Below are positions 22,064-29,059 of a stretch of DNA of 29,059 nt, one piece after another (positions within the stretch are counted from its first letter, which is position 1; every line of letters starts with the position of its first letter). Origin of the DNA: an uncultured Oscillospiraceae bacterium (GTDB taxonomy: Bacteria > Bacillota > Clostridia > Oscillospirales > Oscillospiraceae); the NCBI GenBank assembly GCA_934675115.1, contig CAKUPH010000022.1:1-29059 (forward strand), in the 5' to 3' direction. A program made the position numbers and the translations under genes. The notes beneath the pieces were generated by a model. The model was not told the origin of the DNA, searched no databases, and saw only the letters and a list, made by a program, of their open reading frames with translations.

Positions 22064-23323
22064 ATGAAAGAACTGTACGTCGTGAACTGCTGCCGGACGG
22101 CAGTAGGCGCATTCCAGGGCTCTTTGTCCAACACCCCCGCGGCTGATCTGGGCGCGACTGTGGTGAAGGCCGTGCTGGAGCGGGCCAACATGAAGCCCGA
22201 GATGGTGGACGAGCTGATGTTCGGCTGCATCCTCACCGCCGCCCAGGGCCAGAACGTGGCCCGTCAGGTGGGCATCAAGGCCGGCCTGCCCTACTCCGTC
22301 CCCGCCTACACCGTGGGTATGGTGTGCGGCTCCGGCATGAAGTCCGTCATCGAGGCTGGCCGCGCCATTCTGGCCGGTGACGCCGACGTCGTCGTCTGCG
22401 GCGGCACCGAGAACATGACCATGGCCCCCTACGCGGTGCCCTCCGCCCGCGGCGGCGCCCGTATGTTCAACACCACCATGATCGACACCATGGTCAACGA
22501 CGGCCTGTGGGACGCCTACAACAACTACCACATGGGCACCACTGCCGAGAACATCTGCGACATCTGGGGTATCACCCGCGAGGAGCTGGATGAGTTCGCC
22601 GTGGCCTCTCAGAACAAGACCGAGGCCGCCCAGAAGGCCGGCCGCTTCGAGGACGAGATCGTCCCCGTCATGGTCAAGAAGAAGAAGGAAATGGTGGAGT
22701 TCAAGGTGGACGAGTTCCCCAAGGCCGGCGTCACCGCCGAGTCCGTGGCCAAGCTGAAGGGCGCCTTCCCCGTTGGCCCCGAGACCATCCACGACGAGGT
22801 CATCCACACCTTTGAGCTGGCCGGCGTGAAGGGCGAGCACACCAAGAAGCACGTCAAGCGCGTCACCGCCGCCAACGCCTCCGGCATCAACGACGGCGCC
22901 GCTGCCATCATCCTCGCCTCCGGCGAGGCCGTTGCCAAGTACGGCCTGAAGCCCATGGCCAAGCTGGTCAGCTGGGGTCAGGGCGGCGTGGACCCGAAGG
23001 TCATGGGCGTCGGCCCCGTGCCCGCTTCCCGTCAGGCTCTGAAGAAGGCCGGCCTCACCGTGGACGATCTGGACCTGATCGAGGCCAATGAGGCCTTTGC
23101 CGCTCAGTCCATCGCCGTGGCCCGTGAGTTGAACTTCGACATGAACAAGGTCAACGTCAACGGCGGTGCCATCTCCATCGGCCACCCCGTGGGCGCTTCC
23201 GGCGCGCGGATCATCGTCACCCTGCTCCATGAGATGCAGAAGCGGCCCGACGCCAAGCGCGGCCTCGCCACCCTGTGCATCGGCGGCGGCATGGGCGTCG
23301 CCACCATCTTCGAGAAGTGCTAA
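22064..23323 (+). CDS. thl: Acetyl-CoA C-acetyltransferase (thiolase) with an insertion
   Basis: A 419-residue biosynthetic thiolase condensing two acetyl-CoA to acetoacetyl-CoA, the first step of butyrate formation (or the reverse). Catalytic residues are Cys88 (MVCGSGM), His374 (GHPVGASG) and Cys405 (LCIGGGMG), plus the NEAF motif (342-345). Usual length is 390-400; here about 30 extra residues (~236-265, rich in His, Glu and Lys) stand just before the NASGINDGAA motif, where most thiolases have a short loop. The ATG at 22064 follows GGAGG by about 10 bases. It leads the operon with the two CoA-transferase subunits. CGT and GGT codons typical of highly expressed genes appear. Confidence 0.95.
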   Translation: MKELYVVNCCRTAVGAFQGSLSNTPAADLGATVVKAVLERANMKPEMVDELMFGCILTAAQGQNVARQVGIKAGLPYSVPAYTVGMVCGSGMKSVIEAGRAILAGDADVVVCGGTENMTMAPYAVPSARGGARMFNTTMIDTMVNDGLWDAYNNYHMGTTAENICDIWGITREELDEFAVASQNKTEAAQKAGRFEDEIVPVMVKKKKEMVEFKVDEFPKAGVTAESVAKLKGAFPVGPETIHDEVIHTFELAGVKGEHTKKHVKRVTAANASGINDGAAAIILASGEAVAKYGLKPMAKLVSWGQGGVDPKVMGVGPVPASRQALKKAGLTVDDLDLIEANEAFAAQSIAVARELNFDMNKVNVNGGAISIGHPVGASGARIIVTLLHEMQKRPDAKRGLATLCIGGGMGVATIFEKC

Positions 23324-23378
23324 AAGGCAAGGCGTAACGCCCTGACTTCTGAAACGCACGATTCAAGTCCGTAAAACT

Positions 23379-23411
23379 CCCGCGGGGGACAGGGCCCCTG
23401 CCCTCCGCGGG
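23379..23411 (+). repeat. Intercistronic hairpin between thl and ctfA
   Basis: A stem of 7 (23379-23385/23405-23411), 3 and 4 base pairs with single-base bulges and a GCC loop. No T-run follows, so it is not an intrinsic terminator. It could protect mRNA ends or set the ratio of thiolase to CoA-transferase. Confidence 0.6.
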
Positions 23412-23439
23412 TCTAATCAAATTACAGGAGGTCATAAAA

Positions 23440-24129
23440 ATGCCTAAATTCGTATCCATCGAAGAGGCGGTCAAGCTGATCCCCGATGGCGCCACCGTGA
23501 TGTTCGGCGGCTTCATGGGCTGCGGCAACGCCCACAAGTTTGTTGACGCCCTGTCCAAGAGCGGCGTGAAGGATCTGACCATGATCTGCAACGACGCTTC
23601 CATGCCCGGCGGCCCCATGGGCGAGGATTACTATGGCGTGGCCAAGCTGGTCCACAACCATCAGATCAAGAAGCTCATCGCCACCCACGTCGGCCTGAAC
23701 CCCGAGGTCGCCACCCAGTCCATGCAGGACGGCACCCTCGAGGTCATTCTGGTCCCCCAGGGCTCTCTGGCTGAGATGATCCGCGCCGACGGCGCCGGTC
23801 TCGGCGGCGTGCTGACCCCCACCGGCGTCGGCACCATCGTGGAGGACAACCCCCTCTGCCTGGGCAAGCAGACCATCAACGGCCGCGACTATCTGCTGAT
23901 GGCCCCCGTCCATGCCGACTTCGCCGTCATCGCCGGCGCCAAGATCGACAAGAACGGCAACGTCTGGTACAAGGGCACCACCAGCAACTTCAACATCGTC
24001 ATGGCCACCGCCGCTGACACCGTCATCGCCGAGGCCGAGGAGATCGTGGAGCTGGGCGGCATCGCCCCCGAGGATGTCCGCACCTCCGGCGTGTTTGTGG
24101 ACTATGTTGTCGAGGGAGGTAAGTACTAA
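23440..24129 (+). CDS. atoD: Acetoacetate/butyrate CoA-transferase, alpha subunit
   Basis: A 229-residue family I CoA-transferase subunit A (AtoD/CtfA/ScoA type). The N-terminal loop VMFGGFMGCG (20-29) and the later segments PQGSLAEMIRADGAGLGG and LLMAPVHADFAVI are typical. It works as a complex with the beta subunit to move CoA between acetoacetyl-CoA or butyryl-CoA and acetate or acetoacetate. CAGGAGG stands 7-8 bases before the ATG. Its stop overlaps the next start by one base. Which acyl pair is used in vivo cannot be decided from sequence. Confidence 0.93.
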   Translation: MPKFVSIEEAVKLIPDGATVMFGGFMGCGNAHKFVDALSKSGVKDLTMICNDASMPGGPMGEDYYGVAKLVHNHQIKKLIATHVGLNPEVATQSMQDGTLEVILVPQGSLAEMIRADGAGLGGVLTPTGVGTIVEDNPLCLGKQTINGRDYLLMAPVHADFAVIAGAKIDKNGNVWYKGTTSNFNIVMATAADTVIAEAEEIVELGGIAPEDVRTSGVFVDYVVEGGKY

Positions 24130-24782
24130 TGGAAAAATCTGAGATCAAAGGCTTTATCGCCAAGCGTGTCGCCAAGGAACTGAAGGACGGCGACGTGGTC
24201 AACCTGGGTATCGGCCTGCCCACTCTGGTCCCCAACTACCTGCCCGAGGGCATCCATGTGACCCTCCAGGCTGAGAACGGCACCATCGGTTCCGCCTCCG
24301 CCGGCGAGAATCCCGACCCCATCCACGACGTGGACGCCGGCGGCTCCCCCTCCGGCATCATCCCCGGCGGCAGCTTCATCGACTCCTCCGTTTCCTTCGG
24401 CCTGATCCGCGGCGGCCACGTGGACGCCACCGTTCTGGGCGGTCTGGAGGTTGACGAGGAGGGCTCCCTGTCCAACTGGATCATCCCCGGCAAGAAGATG
24501 CCCGGCATGGGCGGCGCTATGGACCTGCTGGTGGGCGCCAAGAACGTCATCGTCGCCATGGAGCACACCGCCAAGGGCAATCCCAAGATCCTGAAGAAGT
24601 GCAAGCTGCCCTACACCGCCGTCAAGTGCATCACCAAGATCATCACCGAGATGGGCGTGATGGAAGTCACCGACAAGGGCCTTGTCCTCACCGAGTACAA
24701 CCCCGAGTTCACCGTCGAGCAGATCCAGGCCGCCACCGAGGCCACCCTGATCATCAGCCCCGACCTGAAGAGCATGGTGTAA
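24129..24782 (+). CDS. atoA: Acetoacetate/butyrate CoA-transferase, beta subunit
   Basis: A 217-residue subunit B of the same enzyme. The motif QAENGTIG contains Glu49, the residue that forms the glutamyl-CoA thioester in this family, and NLGIGLPTLVPNYLP is the usual N-terminal signature. The start shares one base with the upstream stop (TAATG), ensuring equal production of both subunits; GGGAGGT lies 10 bases upstream inside atoD. With thl this operon interconverts acetyl-CoA, acetoacetyl-CoA and short acids, consistent with butyrate or acetoacetate metabolism. A strong terminator follows. Confidence 0.94.
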   Translation: MEKSEIKGFIAKRVAKELKDGDVVNLGIGLPTLVPNYLPEGIHVTLQAENGTIGSASAGENPDPIHDVDAGGSPSGIIPGGSFIDSSVSFGLIRGGHVDATVLGGLEVDEEGSLSNWIIPGKKMPGMGGAMDLLVGAKNVIVAMEHTAKGNPKILKKCKLPYTAVKCITKIITEMGVMEVTDKGLVLTEYNPEFTVEQIQAATEATLIISPDLKSMV

Positions 24783-24812
24783 TTTTCGCCCTTCGCGGAC
24801 ATAACAATGCAG

Positions 24813-24846
24813 AAAAATCCCCGGACATATGTCCGGGGATTTTTTT
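24813..24846. terminator. Bidirectional terminator, perfect palindrome
   Basis: A perfect 16-bp arm (24813-24828 with 24829-24844) flanked by A5 and T-run on the two sides. It lies between convergent atoA and the XRE gene and can stop both. Confidence 0.95.
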
Positions 24847-24848
24847 AT

Positions 24849-26060
24849 TTAATCTGTCATTGTCCCGACGGGGCCGAAGTTTATGCCGTTCCGGTCGGTG
24901 GAGACCTCCTGCACGAACACCGTCTTGCCGCCCTTGTTGTCGGTGACGGTGAGGGTGAACTGCGCCAGTTTGCCGTTTTTCAGGCTCATGGAATAGTTCT
25001 TGCCCGTGCCGAACAGCCAGCTGTCGCTGTCCATCTGCTCCAGCAGCGTCAGCGTCTCCCGGAACTTCTCCTCGCCGCCGATGGTGACCGCCAGCTCCGC
25101 CTGCGTGGGCCAGAGCAACTCCGGATAGGCGGAGCCGACGAGCACGCCGGAGTCGTTCTCCGCCACCACGGTTGACAGGTCCAGCCCGTCGCTGATCTGG
25201 AACATGGTGGTCAGGCCGTTGGTCCAGAGGCCGAAGCTCTCCCGGGTGAAGCCGTACACTGGGGTCATGGCCTCCTCCTGAAGGACGCCGTCCTCCCCCT
25301 GCCAGCGGAAGATCACCTGCGCGTCGGTGCCCATGGGCAGCTCCAGCCGCCCGGAAAACTCCGGGCCATCCAGCCAGTCGGTGGCCTGGCTCTCCGTCCG
25401 GCCGCCCTCATCCCAGCACAGGGTGAACTGCCCCTTCGTGCCGGGGGCATAGCTCTTCAGTGCCGCCGACAGGGCCAGCGTCACCGTCTCCTCTTCAAGG
25501 TCGAAGTCGGCGATGCTCCAGTCGGAGCGGCTGAGCTGGCTGCCCTGCTCGCTCAGAATGTCCTTTACCTGATTGCTGATGTCGTTGATCTGCCCGGCCA
25601 CGCTGTCCTGCATATCGAAGATCTGCCGGTTCAGGCTGCTGATGTCCCGCCGCATGTCGGTGAGCCTTCCGGTGAGCCAGATCCCAGCCCAGAGCACCAG
25701 CACCAGCCCGGCACACCCGCCGGCGGCGAGCCACAGGCGGCGCTTTTTCCGGGCGGCGGCATCCCGGCGGTCGATCTGTTCGTTGTACCGGCGCAGGATC
25801 TCCTCCAGCTTTCCCTCATCCACGGCGGGCGGTGTGGAAGTTTCCGCCGGCTCCGGGCCGTCCTCTTCTACCCCCAGCAGGCTGCCGAGGGTGACGCCGA
25901 ACAGGCGGCTCATGGCGATGAGGGTGTCCAGCTCTGGCACGCCGCTGTCGCTCTCCCACTTGCTCACCGCCTGACGGGATACGCCCAGCTTTTCCCCCAG
26001 CCCCTCCTGTGACAGGCACGCCTGACGGCGCAGCTCCTGAATCCGTTGTCCTAATGTCAC
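24849..26060 (-). CDS. XRE-type regulator with membrane anchor and extracytoplasmic domain
   Basis: A 403-residue protein. Residues ~1-62 are a Cro/CI helix-turn-helix (LSQEGLGEKLGVSRQAVSKWESD). A Pro/Glu linker leads to a charged helix (~82-108), one membrane segment (~109-130), a coiled-coil-like stretch (~133-172) and a ~230-residue soluble, strand-rich part outside the cell. It thus resembles one-component membrane regulators. The GTG at 26060 follows AAGGAGG and gives the standard start MTLGQRIQELR; the frame extends further but without homology. A weak promoter is possible on the minus strand (TTGCGG 26112-26107, TAGGAT 26089-26084). Target genes and the sensed signal are unknown. Confidence 0.85.
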   Translation of the reverse strand: MTLGQRIQELRRQACLSQEGLGEKLGVSRQAVSKWESDSGVPELDTLIAMSRLFGVTLGSLLGVEEDGPEPAETSTPPAVDEGKLEEILRRYNEQIDRRDAAARKKRRLWLAAGGCAGLVLVLWAGIWLTGRLTDMRRDISSLNRQIFDMQDSVAGQINDISNQVKDILSEQGSQLSRSDWSIADFDLEEETVTLALSAALKSYAPGTKGQFTLCWDEGGRTESQATDWLDGPEFSGRLELPMGTDAQVIFRWQGEDGVLQEEAMTPVYGFTRESFGLWTNGLTTMFQISDGLDLSTVVAENDSGVLVGSAYPELLWPTQAELAVTIGGEEKFRETLTLLEQMDSDSWLFGTGKNYSMSLKNGKLAQFTLTVTDNKGGKTVFVQEVSTDRNGINFGPVGTMTD

Positions 26061-26158
26061 AAGGCATTCCTCCTTATGGCTCCATCCTACCGGACGGCGG
26101 CCTTCACCGCAACCATTCCGCCGTTTCTTTTTGTCAACGGAGCGTTGCGGGGGCGGTT

Positions 26159-27529
26159 TCAGCCTGCCAGACGGCCCTCGATGACGGAGAGCAGCTCCTC
26201 GGTGCGCAGCTTTTCCTGACTGGTAAGGCAGGTCACGTTCCGCCCCACCCGCACCACGAGGGCAGAGCACCCGTCATCATCCTCGCCGTACCACGCCTCG
26301 TCCGCCCAGCCGAGGTCCAACGGCTCCATGGCCGTCACGCGGATGCCGTCCCGGAAGCTGGACAGGCTGTGGTTCGCCGTCATGACCTCCTCCACCTTGC
26401 TCCGGGCCAGCGCCTTCGCCATGCCCATAAAGGGGCAGCGGTAGGTCTCGCAGCCGACGAGACGTTCGCCAATGTAATCGTCCACCTGCCAACGCTCCCC
26501 CGCCGGGGTCAGGGCGTGGAGGATCCAGTAAAAGGCCCGGTCCTCCGCTGTGCCCAGATCCTCCGCCCGCACCACGGGCTTATCCGCAAGGGCGGCGTAT
26601 TCCTCCTTCGCCCGGGTCCCCCGCTTCTCGTACCACTCGCCGAAGGGGGTAACGACCGTCCCAACACCCACCAGCACCGCGACGGCAAGGCAAATGATGC
26701 CCAGCTTCAAGGAATTTTTCCGCTCCCGGGGGAAAATATCCCGCTCCAGCGTGAAGCTCCGGTAGATGGCGTACAGCCCCCAGCCCGCCAGCACGATCAG
26801 CAAGGACACCGGCGCGCTGGTGGAGGTGAGCAGCGCGTCCAGCACCGCGCACAGCACCAGCAGCACCCCGCCGATGAACGAAACTGCCCGGATGACAGCA
26901 TTGACCCACATGATCCACGGCCGGGGCGGGCACAGGCCGTTCCGGTTTCGGACAAGGGCGGCAAAAAAGTCGATGAGCTTCCACAGCGCCGTCAATCCCC
27001 ACACCGGCAGAAGAAAGAGCAGGCTGGCCGTGACCCACTTCTCATACAGGCCCAGCTTTATCGTCTGCCAGAACCGCTCGAAGGCGCTGACCCTGGTGCC
27101 GCCCATAGCCCAGATGAGCAGGGCGTAGAAGGCGATCCACGCCGCAACGATCAATGCCGATAGTATTGTTGACTTTATATAATACTTATTGTAGTTCTTT
27201 TTCTCCATCTCCGGGTCGGTCTGGATGGGCGTGGGCCGCAGACCGGGCCGGGAGCAGAACAGATACATCCCGTTGGTCTGGCTCACCAGATCCCAGCCGC
27301 CCTCGGCGCACAGGCCCAGATATTCCTCCGTGTCCTCCCGCTGGCGCTTGCCGTCTACCAGATCCACGCACCAGCGCAGGTCGTCTCGTTCCGCCCGGAC
27401 GAACCGGCCCCCCAGCAGGCCCACCCGGTCCAGCTTCCAGCCCCGGGCCGCCTGCTCGTTGAGATAGCGCTCCACGCCCTTGAAGTCCCCGGTGCAGAAA
27501 TTGAAGAGGGTGTGCTTCACGTTTCTCAT
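26159..27529 (-). CDS. DUF2812-domain membrane protein
   Basis: A 456-residue protein. The N-terminal ~95 residues, with FNFCTGDFKGVERYLNEQAARGWKLDRV and YLGLCAEGGWDLV, match the DUF2812 domain that often accompanies PadR regulators in Firmicutes. Then come about five or six hydrophobic helices (around 118-140, 165-190, 205-235, 240-270, 285-305) and a ~150-residue soluble C-terminal domain. Its function is unknown. It starts one base after the PadR gene stop, so it is the regulator's co-transcribed partner and presumably the controlled function. Confidence 0.85.
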   Translation of the reverse strand: MRNVKHTLFNFCTGDFKGVERYLNEQAARGWKLDRVGLLGGRFVRAERDDLRWCVDLVDGKRQREDTEEYLGLCAEGGWDLVSQTNGMYLFCSRPGLRPTPIQTDPEMEKKNYNKYYIKSTILSALIVAAWIAFYALLIWAMGGTRVSAFERFWQTIKLGLYEKWVTASLLFLLPVWGLTALWKLIDFFAALVRNRNGLCPPRPWIMWVNAVIRAVSFIGGVLLVLCAVLDALLTSTSAPVSLLIVLAGWGLYAIYRSFTLERDIFPRERKNSLKLGIICLAVAVLVGVGTVVTPFGEWYEKRGTRAKEEYAALADKPVVRAEDLGTAEDRAFYWILHALTPAGERWQVDDYIGERLVGCETYRCPFMGMAKALARSKVEEVMTANHSLSSFRDGIRVTAMEPLDLGWADEAWYGEDDDGCSALVVRVGRNVTCLTSQEKLRTEELLSVIEGRLAG

Positions 27530-27530
27530 G

Positions 27531-27878
27531 TCATCCGCGCTCCTTTCCTGTGTCCTCCGTGCCGTCCATTTGGCCGAATACCGCCGCGCCGTCCGCCACC
27601 TGCCGCCGGAGCCGTTCATATTCCCGCTCCAGCGTCTCCCGCCCGGCGGCGGTGAGCCGGTAGATCTTCCGGGTGTCCTCCACCCGGTCGAGGGTGATGA
27701 GGCCCTCCCGCTCAAACCGGCCCAGCAGGGTGTACAGCGTCCCCGGGCCAAGCTCCAGCCGCCCCCGGGACAGCATCCGCACCCGCTCCATGATGGCGTA
27801 GCCGTGGCCCGGCTCATGGAGGGCCAGCAGAAGGTAGTACATCTGCTCGGTCAGCGTTTCCAGTTTTCCCCGCGCCAC
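27531..27878 (-). CDS. PadR-family transcriptional regulator
   Basis: A 115-residue PadR protein: winged helix with the pattern YYLLLALHEPGHGYAIMERV, LGPGTLYTLLGRFEREGLI and IYRLTAAGRETLE, then a C-terminal helix for dimer formation. A GTG at 27890 opens the same frame, but AAGGTGG lies 8 bases before the GTG at 27878, which is therefore the better start. The gene is followed at once by a DUF2812 membrane protein. The promoter is enclosed in a 21-bp inverted repeat, so autorepression is likely. PadR members sense phenolics, drugs or envelope stress; the ligand here is unknown. Confidence 0.92.
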   Translation of the reverse strand: MARGKLETLTEQMYYLLLALHEPGHGYAIMERVRMLSRGRLELGPGTLYTLLGRFEREGLITLDRVEDTRKIYRLTAAGRETLEREYERLRRQVADGAAVFGQMDGTEDTGKERG

Positions 27879-27890
27879 GGGCTTCACCAC

Positions 27891-27946
27891 CTTATATCGA
27901 ATATTGATATAGCTTACCTGTATGTTATATCAATATTCGATATAAG
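27891..27946. promoter_or_regulatory. Duplicated PadR operator: 21-bp perfect inverted repeat
   Basis: Arms 27891-27911 and 27926-27946 are exact reverse complements with a 14-base spacer. Each arm is itself nearly palindromic, with ATATC-7-GATAT (core ATATCGAATATTGATAT), the size of a PadR dimer site. One arm covers the promoter spacer, the other covers the start of transcription and the ribosome site. Confidence 0.85.
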
Positions 27947-27950
27947 TCAA
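27922..27950 (-). promoter_or_regulatory. Promoter of the padR-DUF2812 operon
   Basis: On the minus strand TTGACT (27950-27945) is followed after 17 bases by TAACAT (27927-27922). The spacer coincides with one operator arm. Confidence 0.7.
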
Positions 27951-27951
27951 G

Positions 27952-27980
27952 AAAAAGATGAGCCGCCCGGATTGGGCGGC
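27952..27980 (-). terminator. Terminator of the CPHC protein gene
   Basis: A 7-bp GC hairpin (27962-27968/27974-27980) is followed on the minus strand by TCATCTTTTT. Confidence 0.75.
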
Positions 27981-27997
27981 CCGCTTCACCGTATTTT

Positions 27998-28261
27998 TCA
28001 CTCCCCTGCCGCCGTGCGCAGAATCTTTTCCACATCTGCCTTTTCCGCGTGGCCCTCAAAGATCTTTTCCCCGCCCACGTACCACGTTGGTACATAATAG
28101 TAGTCGTGGGTATCGGCGAACTCCGCCTCCCGGCTCTCGTCCACGATGCGGATGGGGATGTCCTGCCATGCGGGGTGTTCGGCCAGCAGCTCCTCCTGAC
28201 ACCGGAGGGCCAGCTGGCAGTGGGGACAGCCGGGGAGGATGAACATCAGAATATCTTTCAT
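27998..28261 (-). CDS. Thioredoxin/glutaredoxin-fold protein with CPHC motif
   Basis: An 87-residue cytoplasmic thiol protein. The active motif Cys12-Pro-His-Cys15 follows the first strand, and Val57-Pro58 (cis-proline, YVPTWY) closes the site, then GGEKIFEGH. This is the compact glutaredoxin-like layout. CPHC is the DsbA-type dithiol, more oxidising than the CPYC of glutaredoxin, but there is no signal peptide. It probably acts in thiol exchange or reduction; the partner is unknown. It diverges from tadA; the shared upstream region holds the inverted repeat at 28298-28315. Confidence 0.88.
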   Translation of the reverse strand: MKDILMFILPGCPHCQLALRCQEELLAEHPAWQDIPIRIVDESREAEFADTHDYYYVPTWYVGGEKIFEGHAEKADVEKILRTAAGE

Positions 28262-28297
28262 GGCAAAGCCTTCTTTCTTTTGTCTGTGGCTTTAGTT

Positions 28298-28315
28298 TAC
28301 CACAAAATTGTGGTA
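28298..28315. promoter_or_regulatory. Inverted repeat in the divergent promoter region
   Basis: TACCACAAAATTGTGGTA is an 8-bp perfect inverted repeat with a 2-base centre, lying between the CPHC gene (minus) and tadA (plus). A -10-like TATGAT (28314-28319) overlaps its right arm in the tadA direction, and TAAACT on the minus strand (28299-28294) overlaps the left. It could be a shared operator. Confidence 0.5.
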
Positions 28316-28352
28316 TGATGGAGATGATTTATCAGGCGCGGGAGGAATTTGC

Positions 28353-28799
28353 GTGACACACGAGGACTATATGCGCCGGGCGCTGGAGCTGGCCCGGGAG
28401 TGTCTGGCCGACGGCGACGTGCCAGTGGGCTGCGTCATCGCCGCCCCGGACGGGCGTATCGTGGGCGAGGGGCGCAACCGCCGGGAGGCGGACGGAAACG
28501 CGGCAGCCCACGCGGAGATCGAAGCCATCACCCGGGCCTGCCGCACGCTGGGGAGCTGGCGGCTCACCGGCTGCACCCTGTATGTGACGCTGGAGCCCTG
28601 CCCCATGTGCGCCGGAGCCATCATCAACGCCCGCATCGCGGCGGTGCGGTACGGCGCCCGGGAGGAAAAGTCCGGCTGCTGCGGCTCGGTGCTCAACCTG
28701 TTTGAGGAGCGGTTCAACCACCGGCCCCGGATCTACGGCGGCCTGCTGGCGGAGGAGTCCTCCGCTCTGCTGGCGGAATTTTTCCAGCGCCTGCGGTAA
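28353..28799 (+). CDS. tadA: tRNA-specific adenosine deaminase
   Basis: A 148-residue zinc enzyme converting adenosine 34 to inosine in the tRNA-Arg(ACG) anticodon. The zinc/catalytic motifs are His53-Ala-Glu55 (AHAEIEAI) and Pro82-Cys83-Pro-Met-Cys86 (EPCPMCAGAI). The length is typical. The GTG at 28353 is placed 7 bases after GGAGG; the ATG at 28308 would start inside the promoter. In many Firmicutes tadA lies beside the SRP RNA and dnaX, but neither is visible here before the window ends. Confidence 0.95.
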   Translation: MTHEDYMRRALELARECLADGDVPVGCVIAAPDGRIVGEGRNRREADGNAAAHAEIEAITRACRTLGSWRLTGCTLYVTLEPCPMCAGAIINARIAAVRYGAREEKSGCCGSVLNLFEERFNHRPRIYGGLLAEESSALLAEFFQRLR

Positions 28800-29009
28800 A
28801 AATCTCCGCACAGCCGCCGTATTTTGCGGAAATTTTGCGCCGACGGCGAGATTTTACAAAAAAATCTTTGGATTTAATACTTTTGTAACATCTTCTTACG
28901 AACTTTCGTAACGATTGGCCTTTATATTGATACTTGCAAGAGATATCCTTTCTTTTTCATTCTATCCTCCATCCTTTGAACCGGGGCTAAAAGCCCCGGT
29001 TCGCTTTTT
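28797..29009 (+). terminator. Non-coding tail of tadA with hairpins and final terminator
   Basis: After the tadA stop there is no supportable gene to the window end. Arms AAAATCTC (28799-28806) and GAGATTTT enclose CGCCG-type repeats. A short palindrome TTACGAA-CT-TTCGTAA lies at 28896-28911. A 9-bp hairpin (28979-28987/28993-29001) with T5 at 29005-29009 is a clear plus-strand intrinsic terminator. It stands 180 bases after tadA, so it may end tadA or a separate small transcript. Bases 29010-29059 hold GC-rich repeat-like sequence only. Confidence 0.6.
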
Positions 29010-29059
29010 ATGCGAAGCGCTAAGCCGTCGCGAGCAGTCCGGATGGACCGCAGCGAGGG

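Noticed and set aside
19207..22236. 1009-codon minus-strand frame opposite the MBOAT/DHHW genes
   Set aside because: It crosses two well-supported genes, a terminator and a promoter, and has no recognisable domain.

Overview
The window is about 29 kb of a GC-rich Firmicutes chromosome, most likely a butyrate-producing member of the Clostridia (Oscillospiraceae / Oscillibacter-Flavonifractor type). The pointers are strong AGGAGG ribosome sites, sigma-A promoters of TTGACA-17-TATAAT form, the Firmicutes order glmU-like, prs, pth, mfd, prsA-like, and a thiolase plus acetoacetate CoA-transferase operon. This placement is inference; no rRNA or other marker is present. High GC makes long shadow reading frames common on the opposite strand of mfd, the P-type ATPase and the MBOAT genes. 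I excluded these.

Layout. 1-103: tail of an unidentified gene. 104-420: a run of perfect hairpins. 421-2400: primosome pair (DnaD-domain protein, then DnaC/DnaI-type ATPase), followed by a small membrane-anchored protein at 2441. 2972-4258 (minus): HD hydrolase and a TRIC/UPF0126 membrane protein, with a good promoter at 4317-4345. 4474-7634 (minus): a GntR(YtrA-type)-ABC ATPase-ABC permease operon with a promoter and an operator-like palindrome. 7868-16036 (plus): HD protein, a stand-alone GlmU acetyltransferase domain, prs, pth, mfd and a PrsA/SurA-like lipoprotein foldase. 16062-18968: a complete expression unit made of a promoter, a riboswitch-like leader (probably yybP-ykoY, Mn2+), an intrinsic terminator and a P2A-type cation ATPase. 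19132-21852: an MBOAT acyltransferase and a DHHW/SGNH partner for cell-surface or exopolysaccharide acylation. 21983-24782: thl-ctfA-ctfB, the acetyl-CoA/acetoacetate/butyrate carbon-flow operon. 24849-27878 (minus): a membrane-anchored XRE regulator, and a PadR-DUF2812 pair driven by a promoter buried in a 21-bp perfect inverted repeat. 27998-28261 (minus): a CPHC thioredoxin-fold protein. 28353-28799: tadA, then a structured non-coding tail.

Most genes belong to well-known families. I see no unmistakable new multi-gene system. The points most worth following are: the riboswitch/P-ATPase unit; the GlmU homologue without its uridylyltransferase half; the roughly 30-residue insertion in the thiolase; the duplicated PadR operator; and a family of palindromes that recur at promoters and gene ends.
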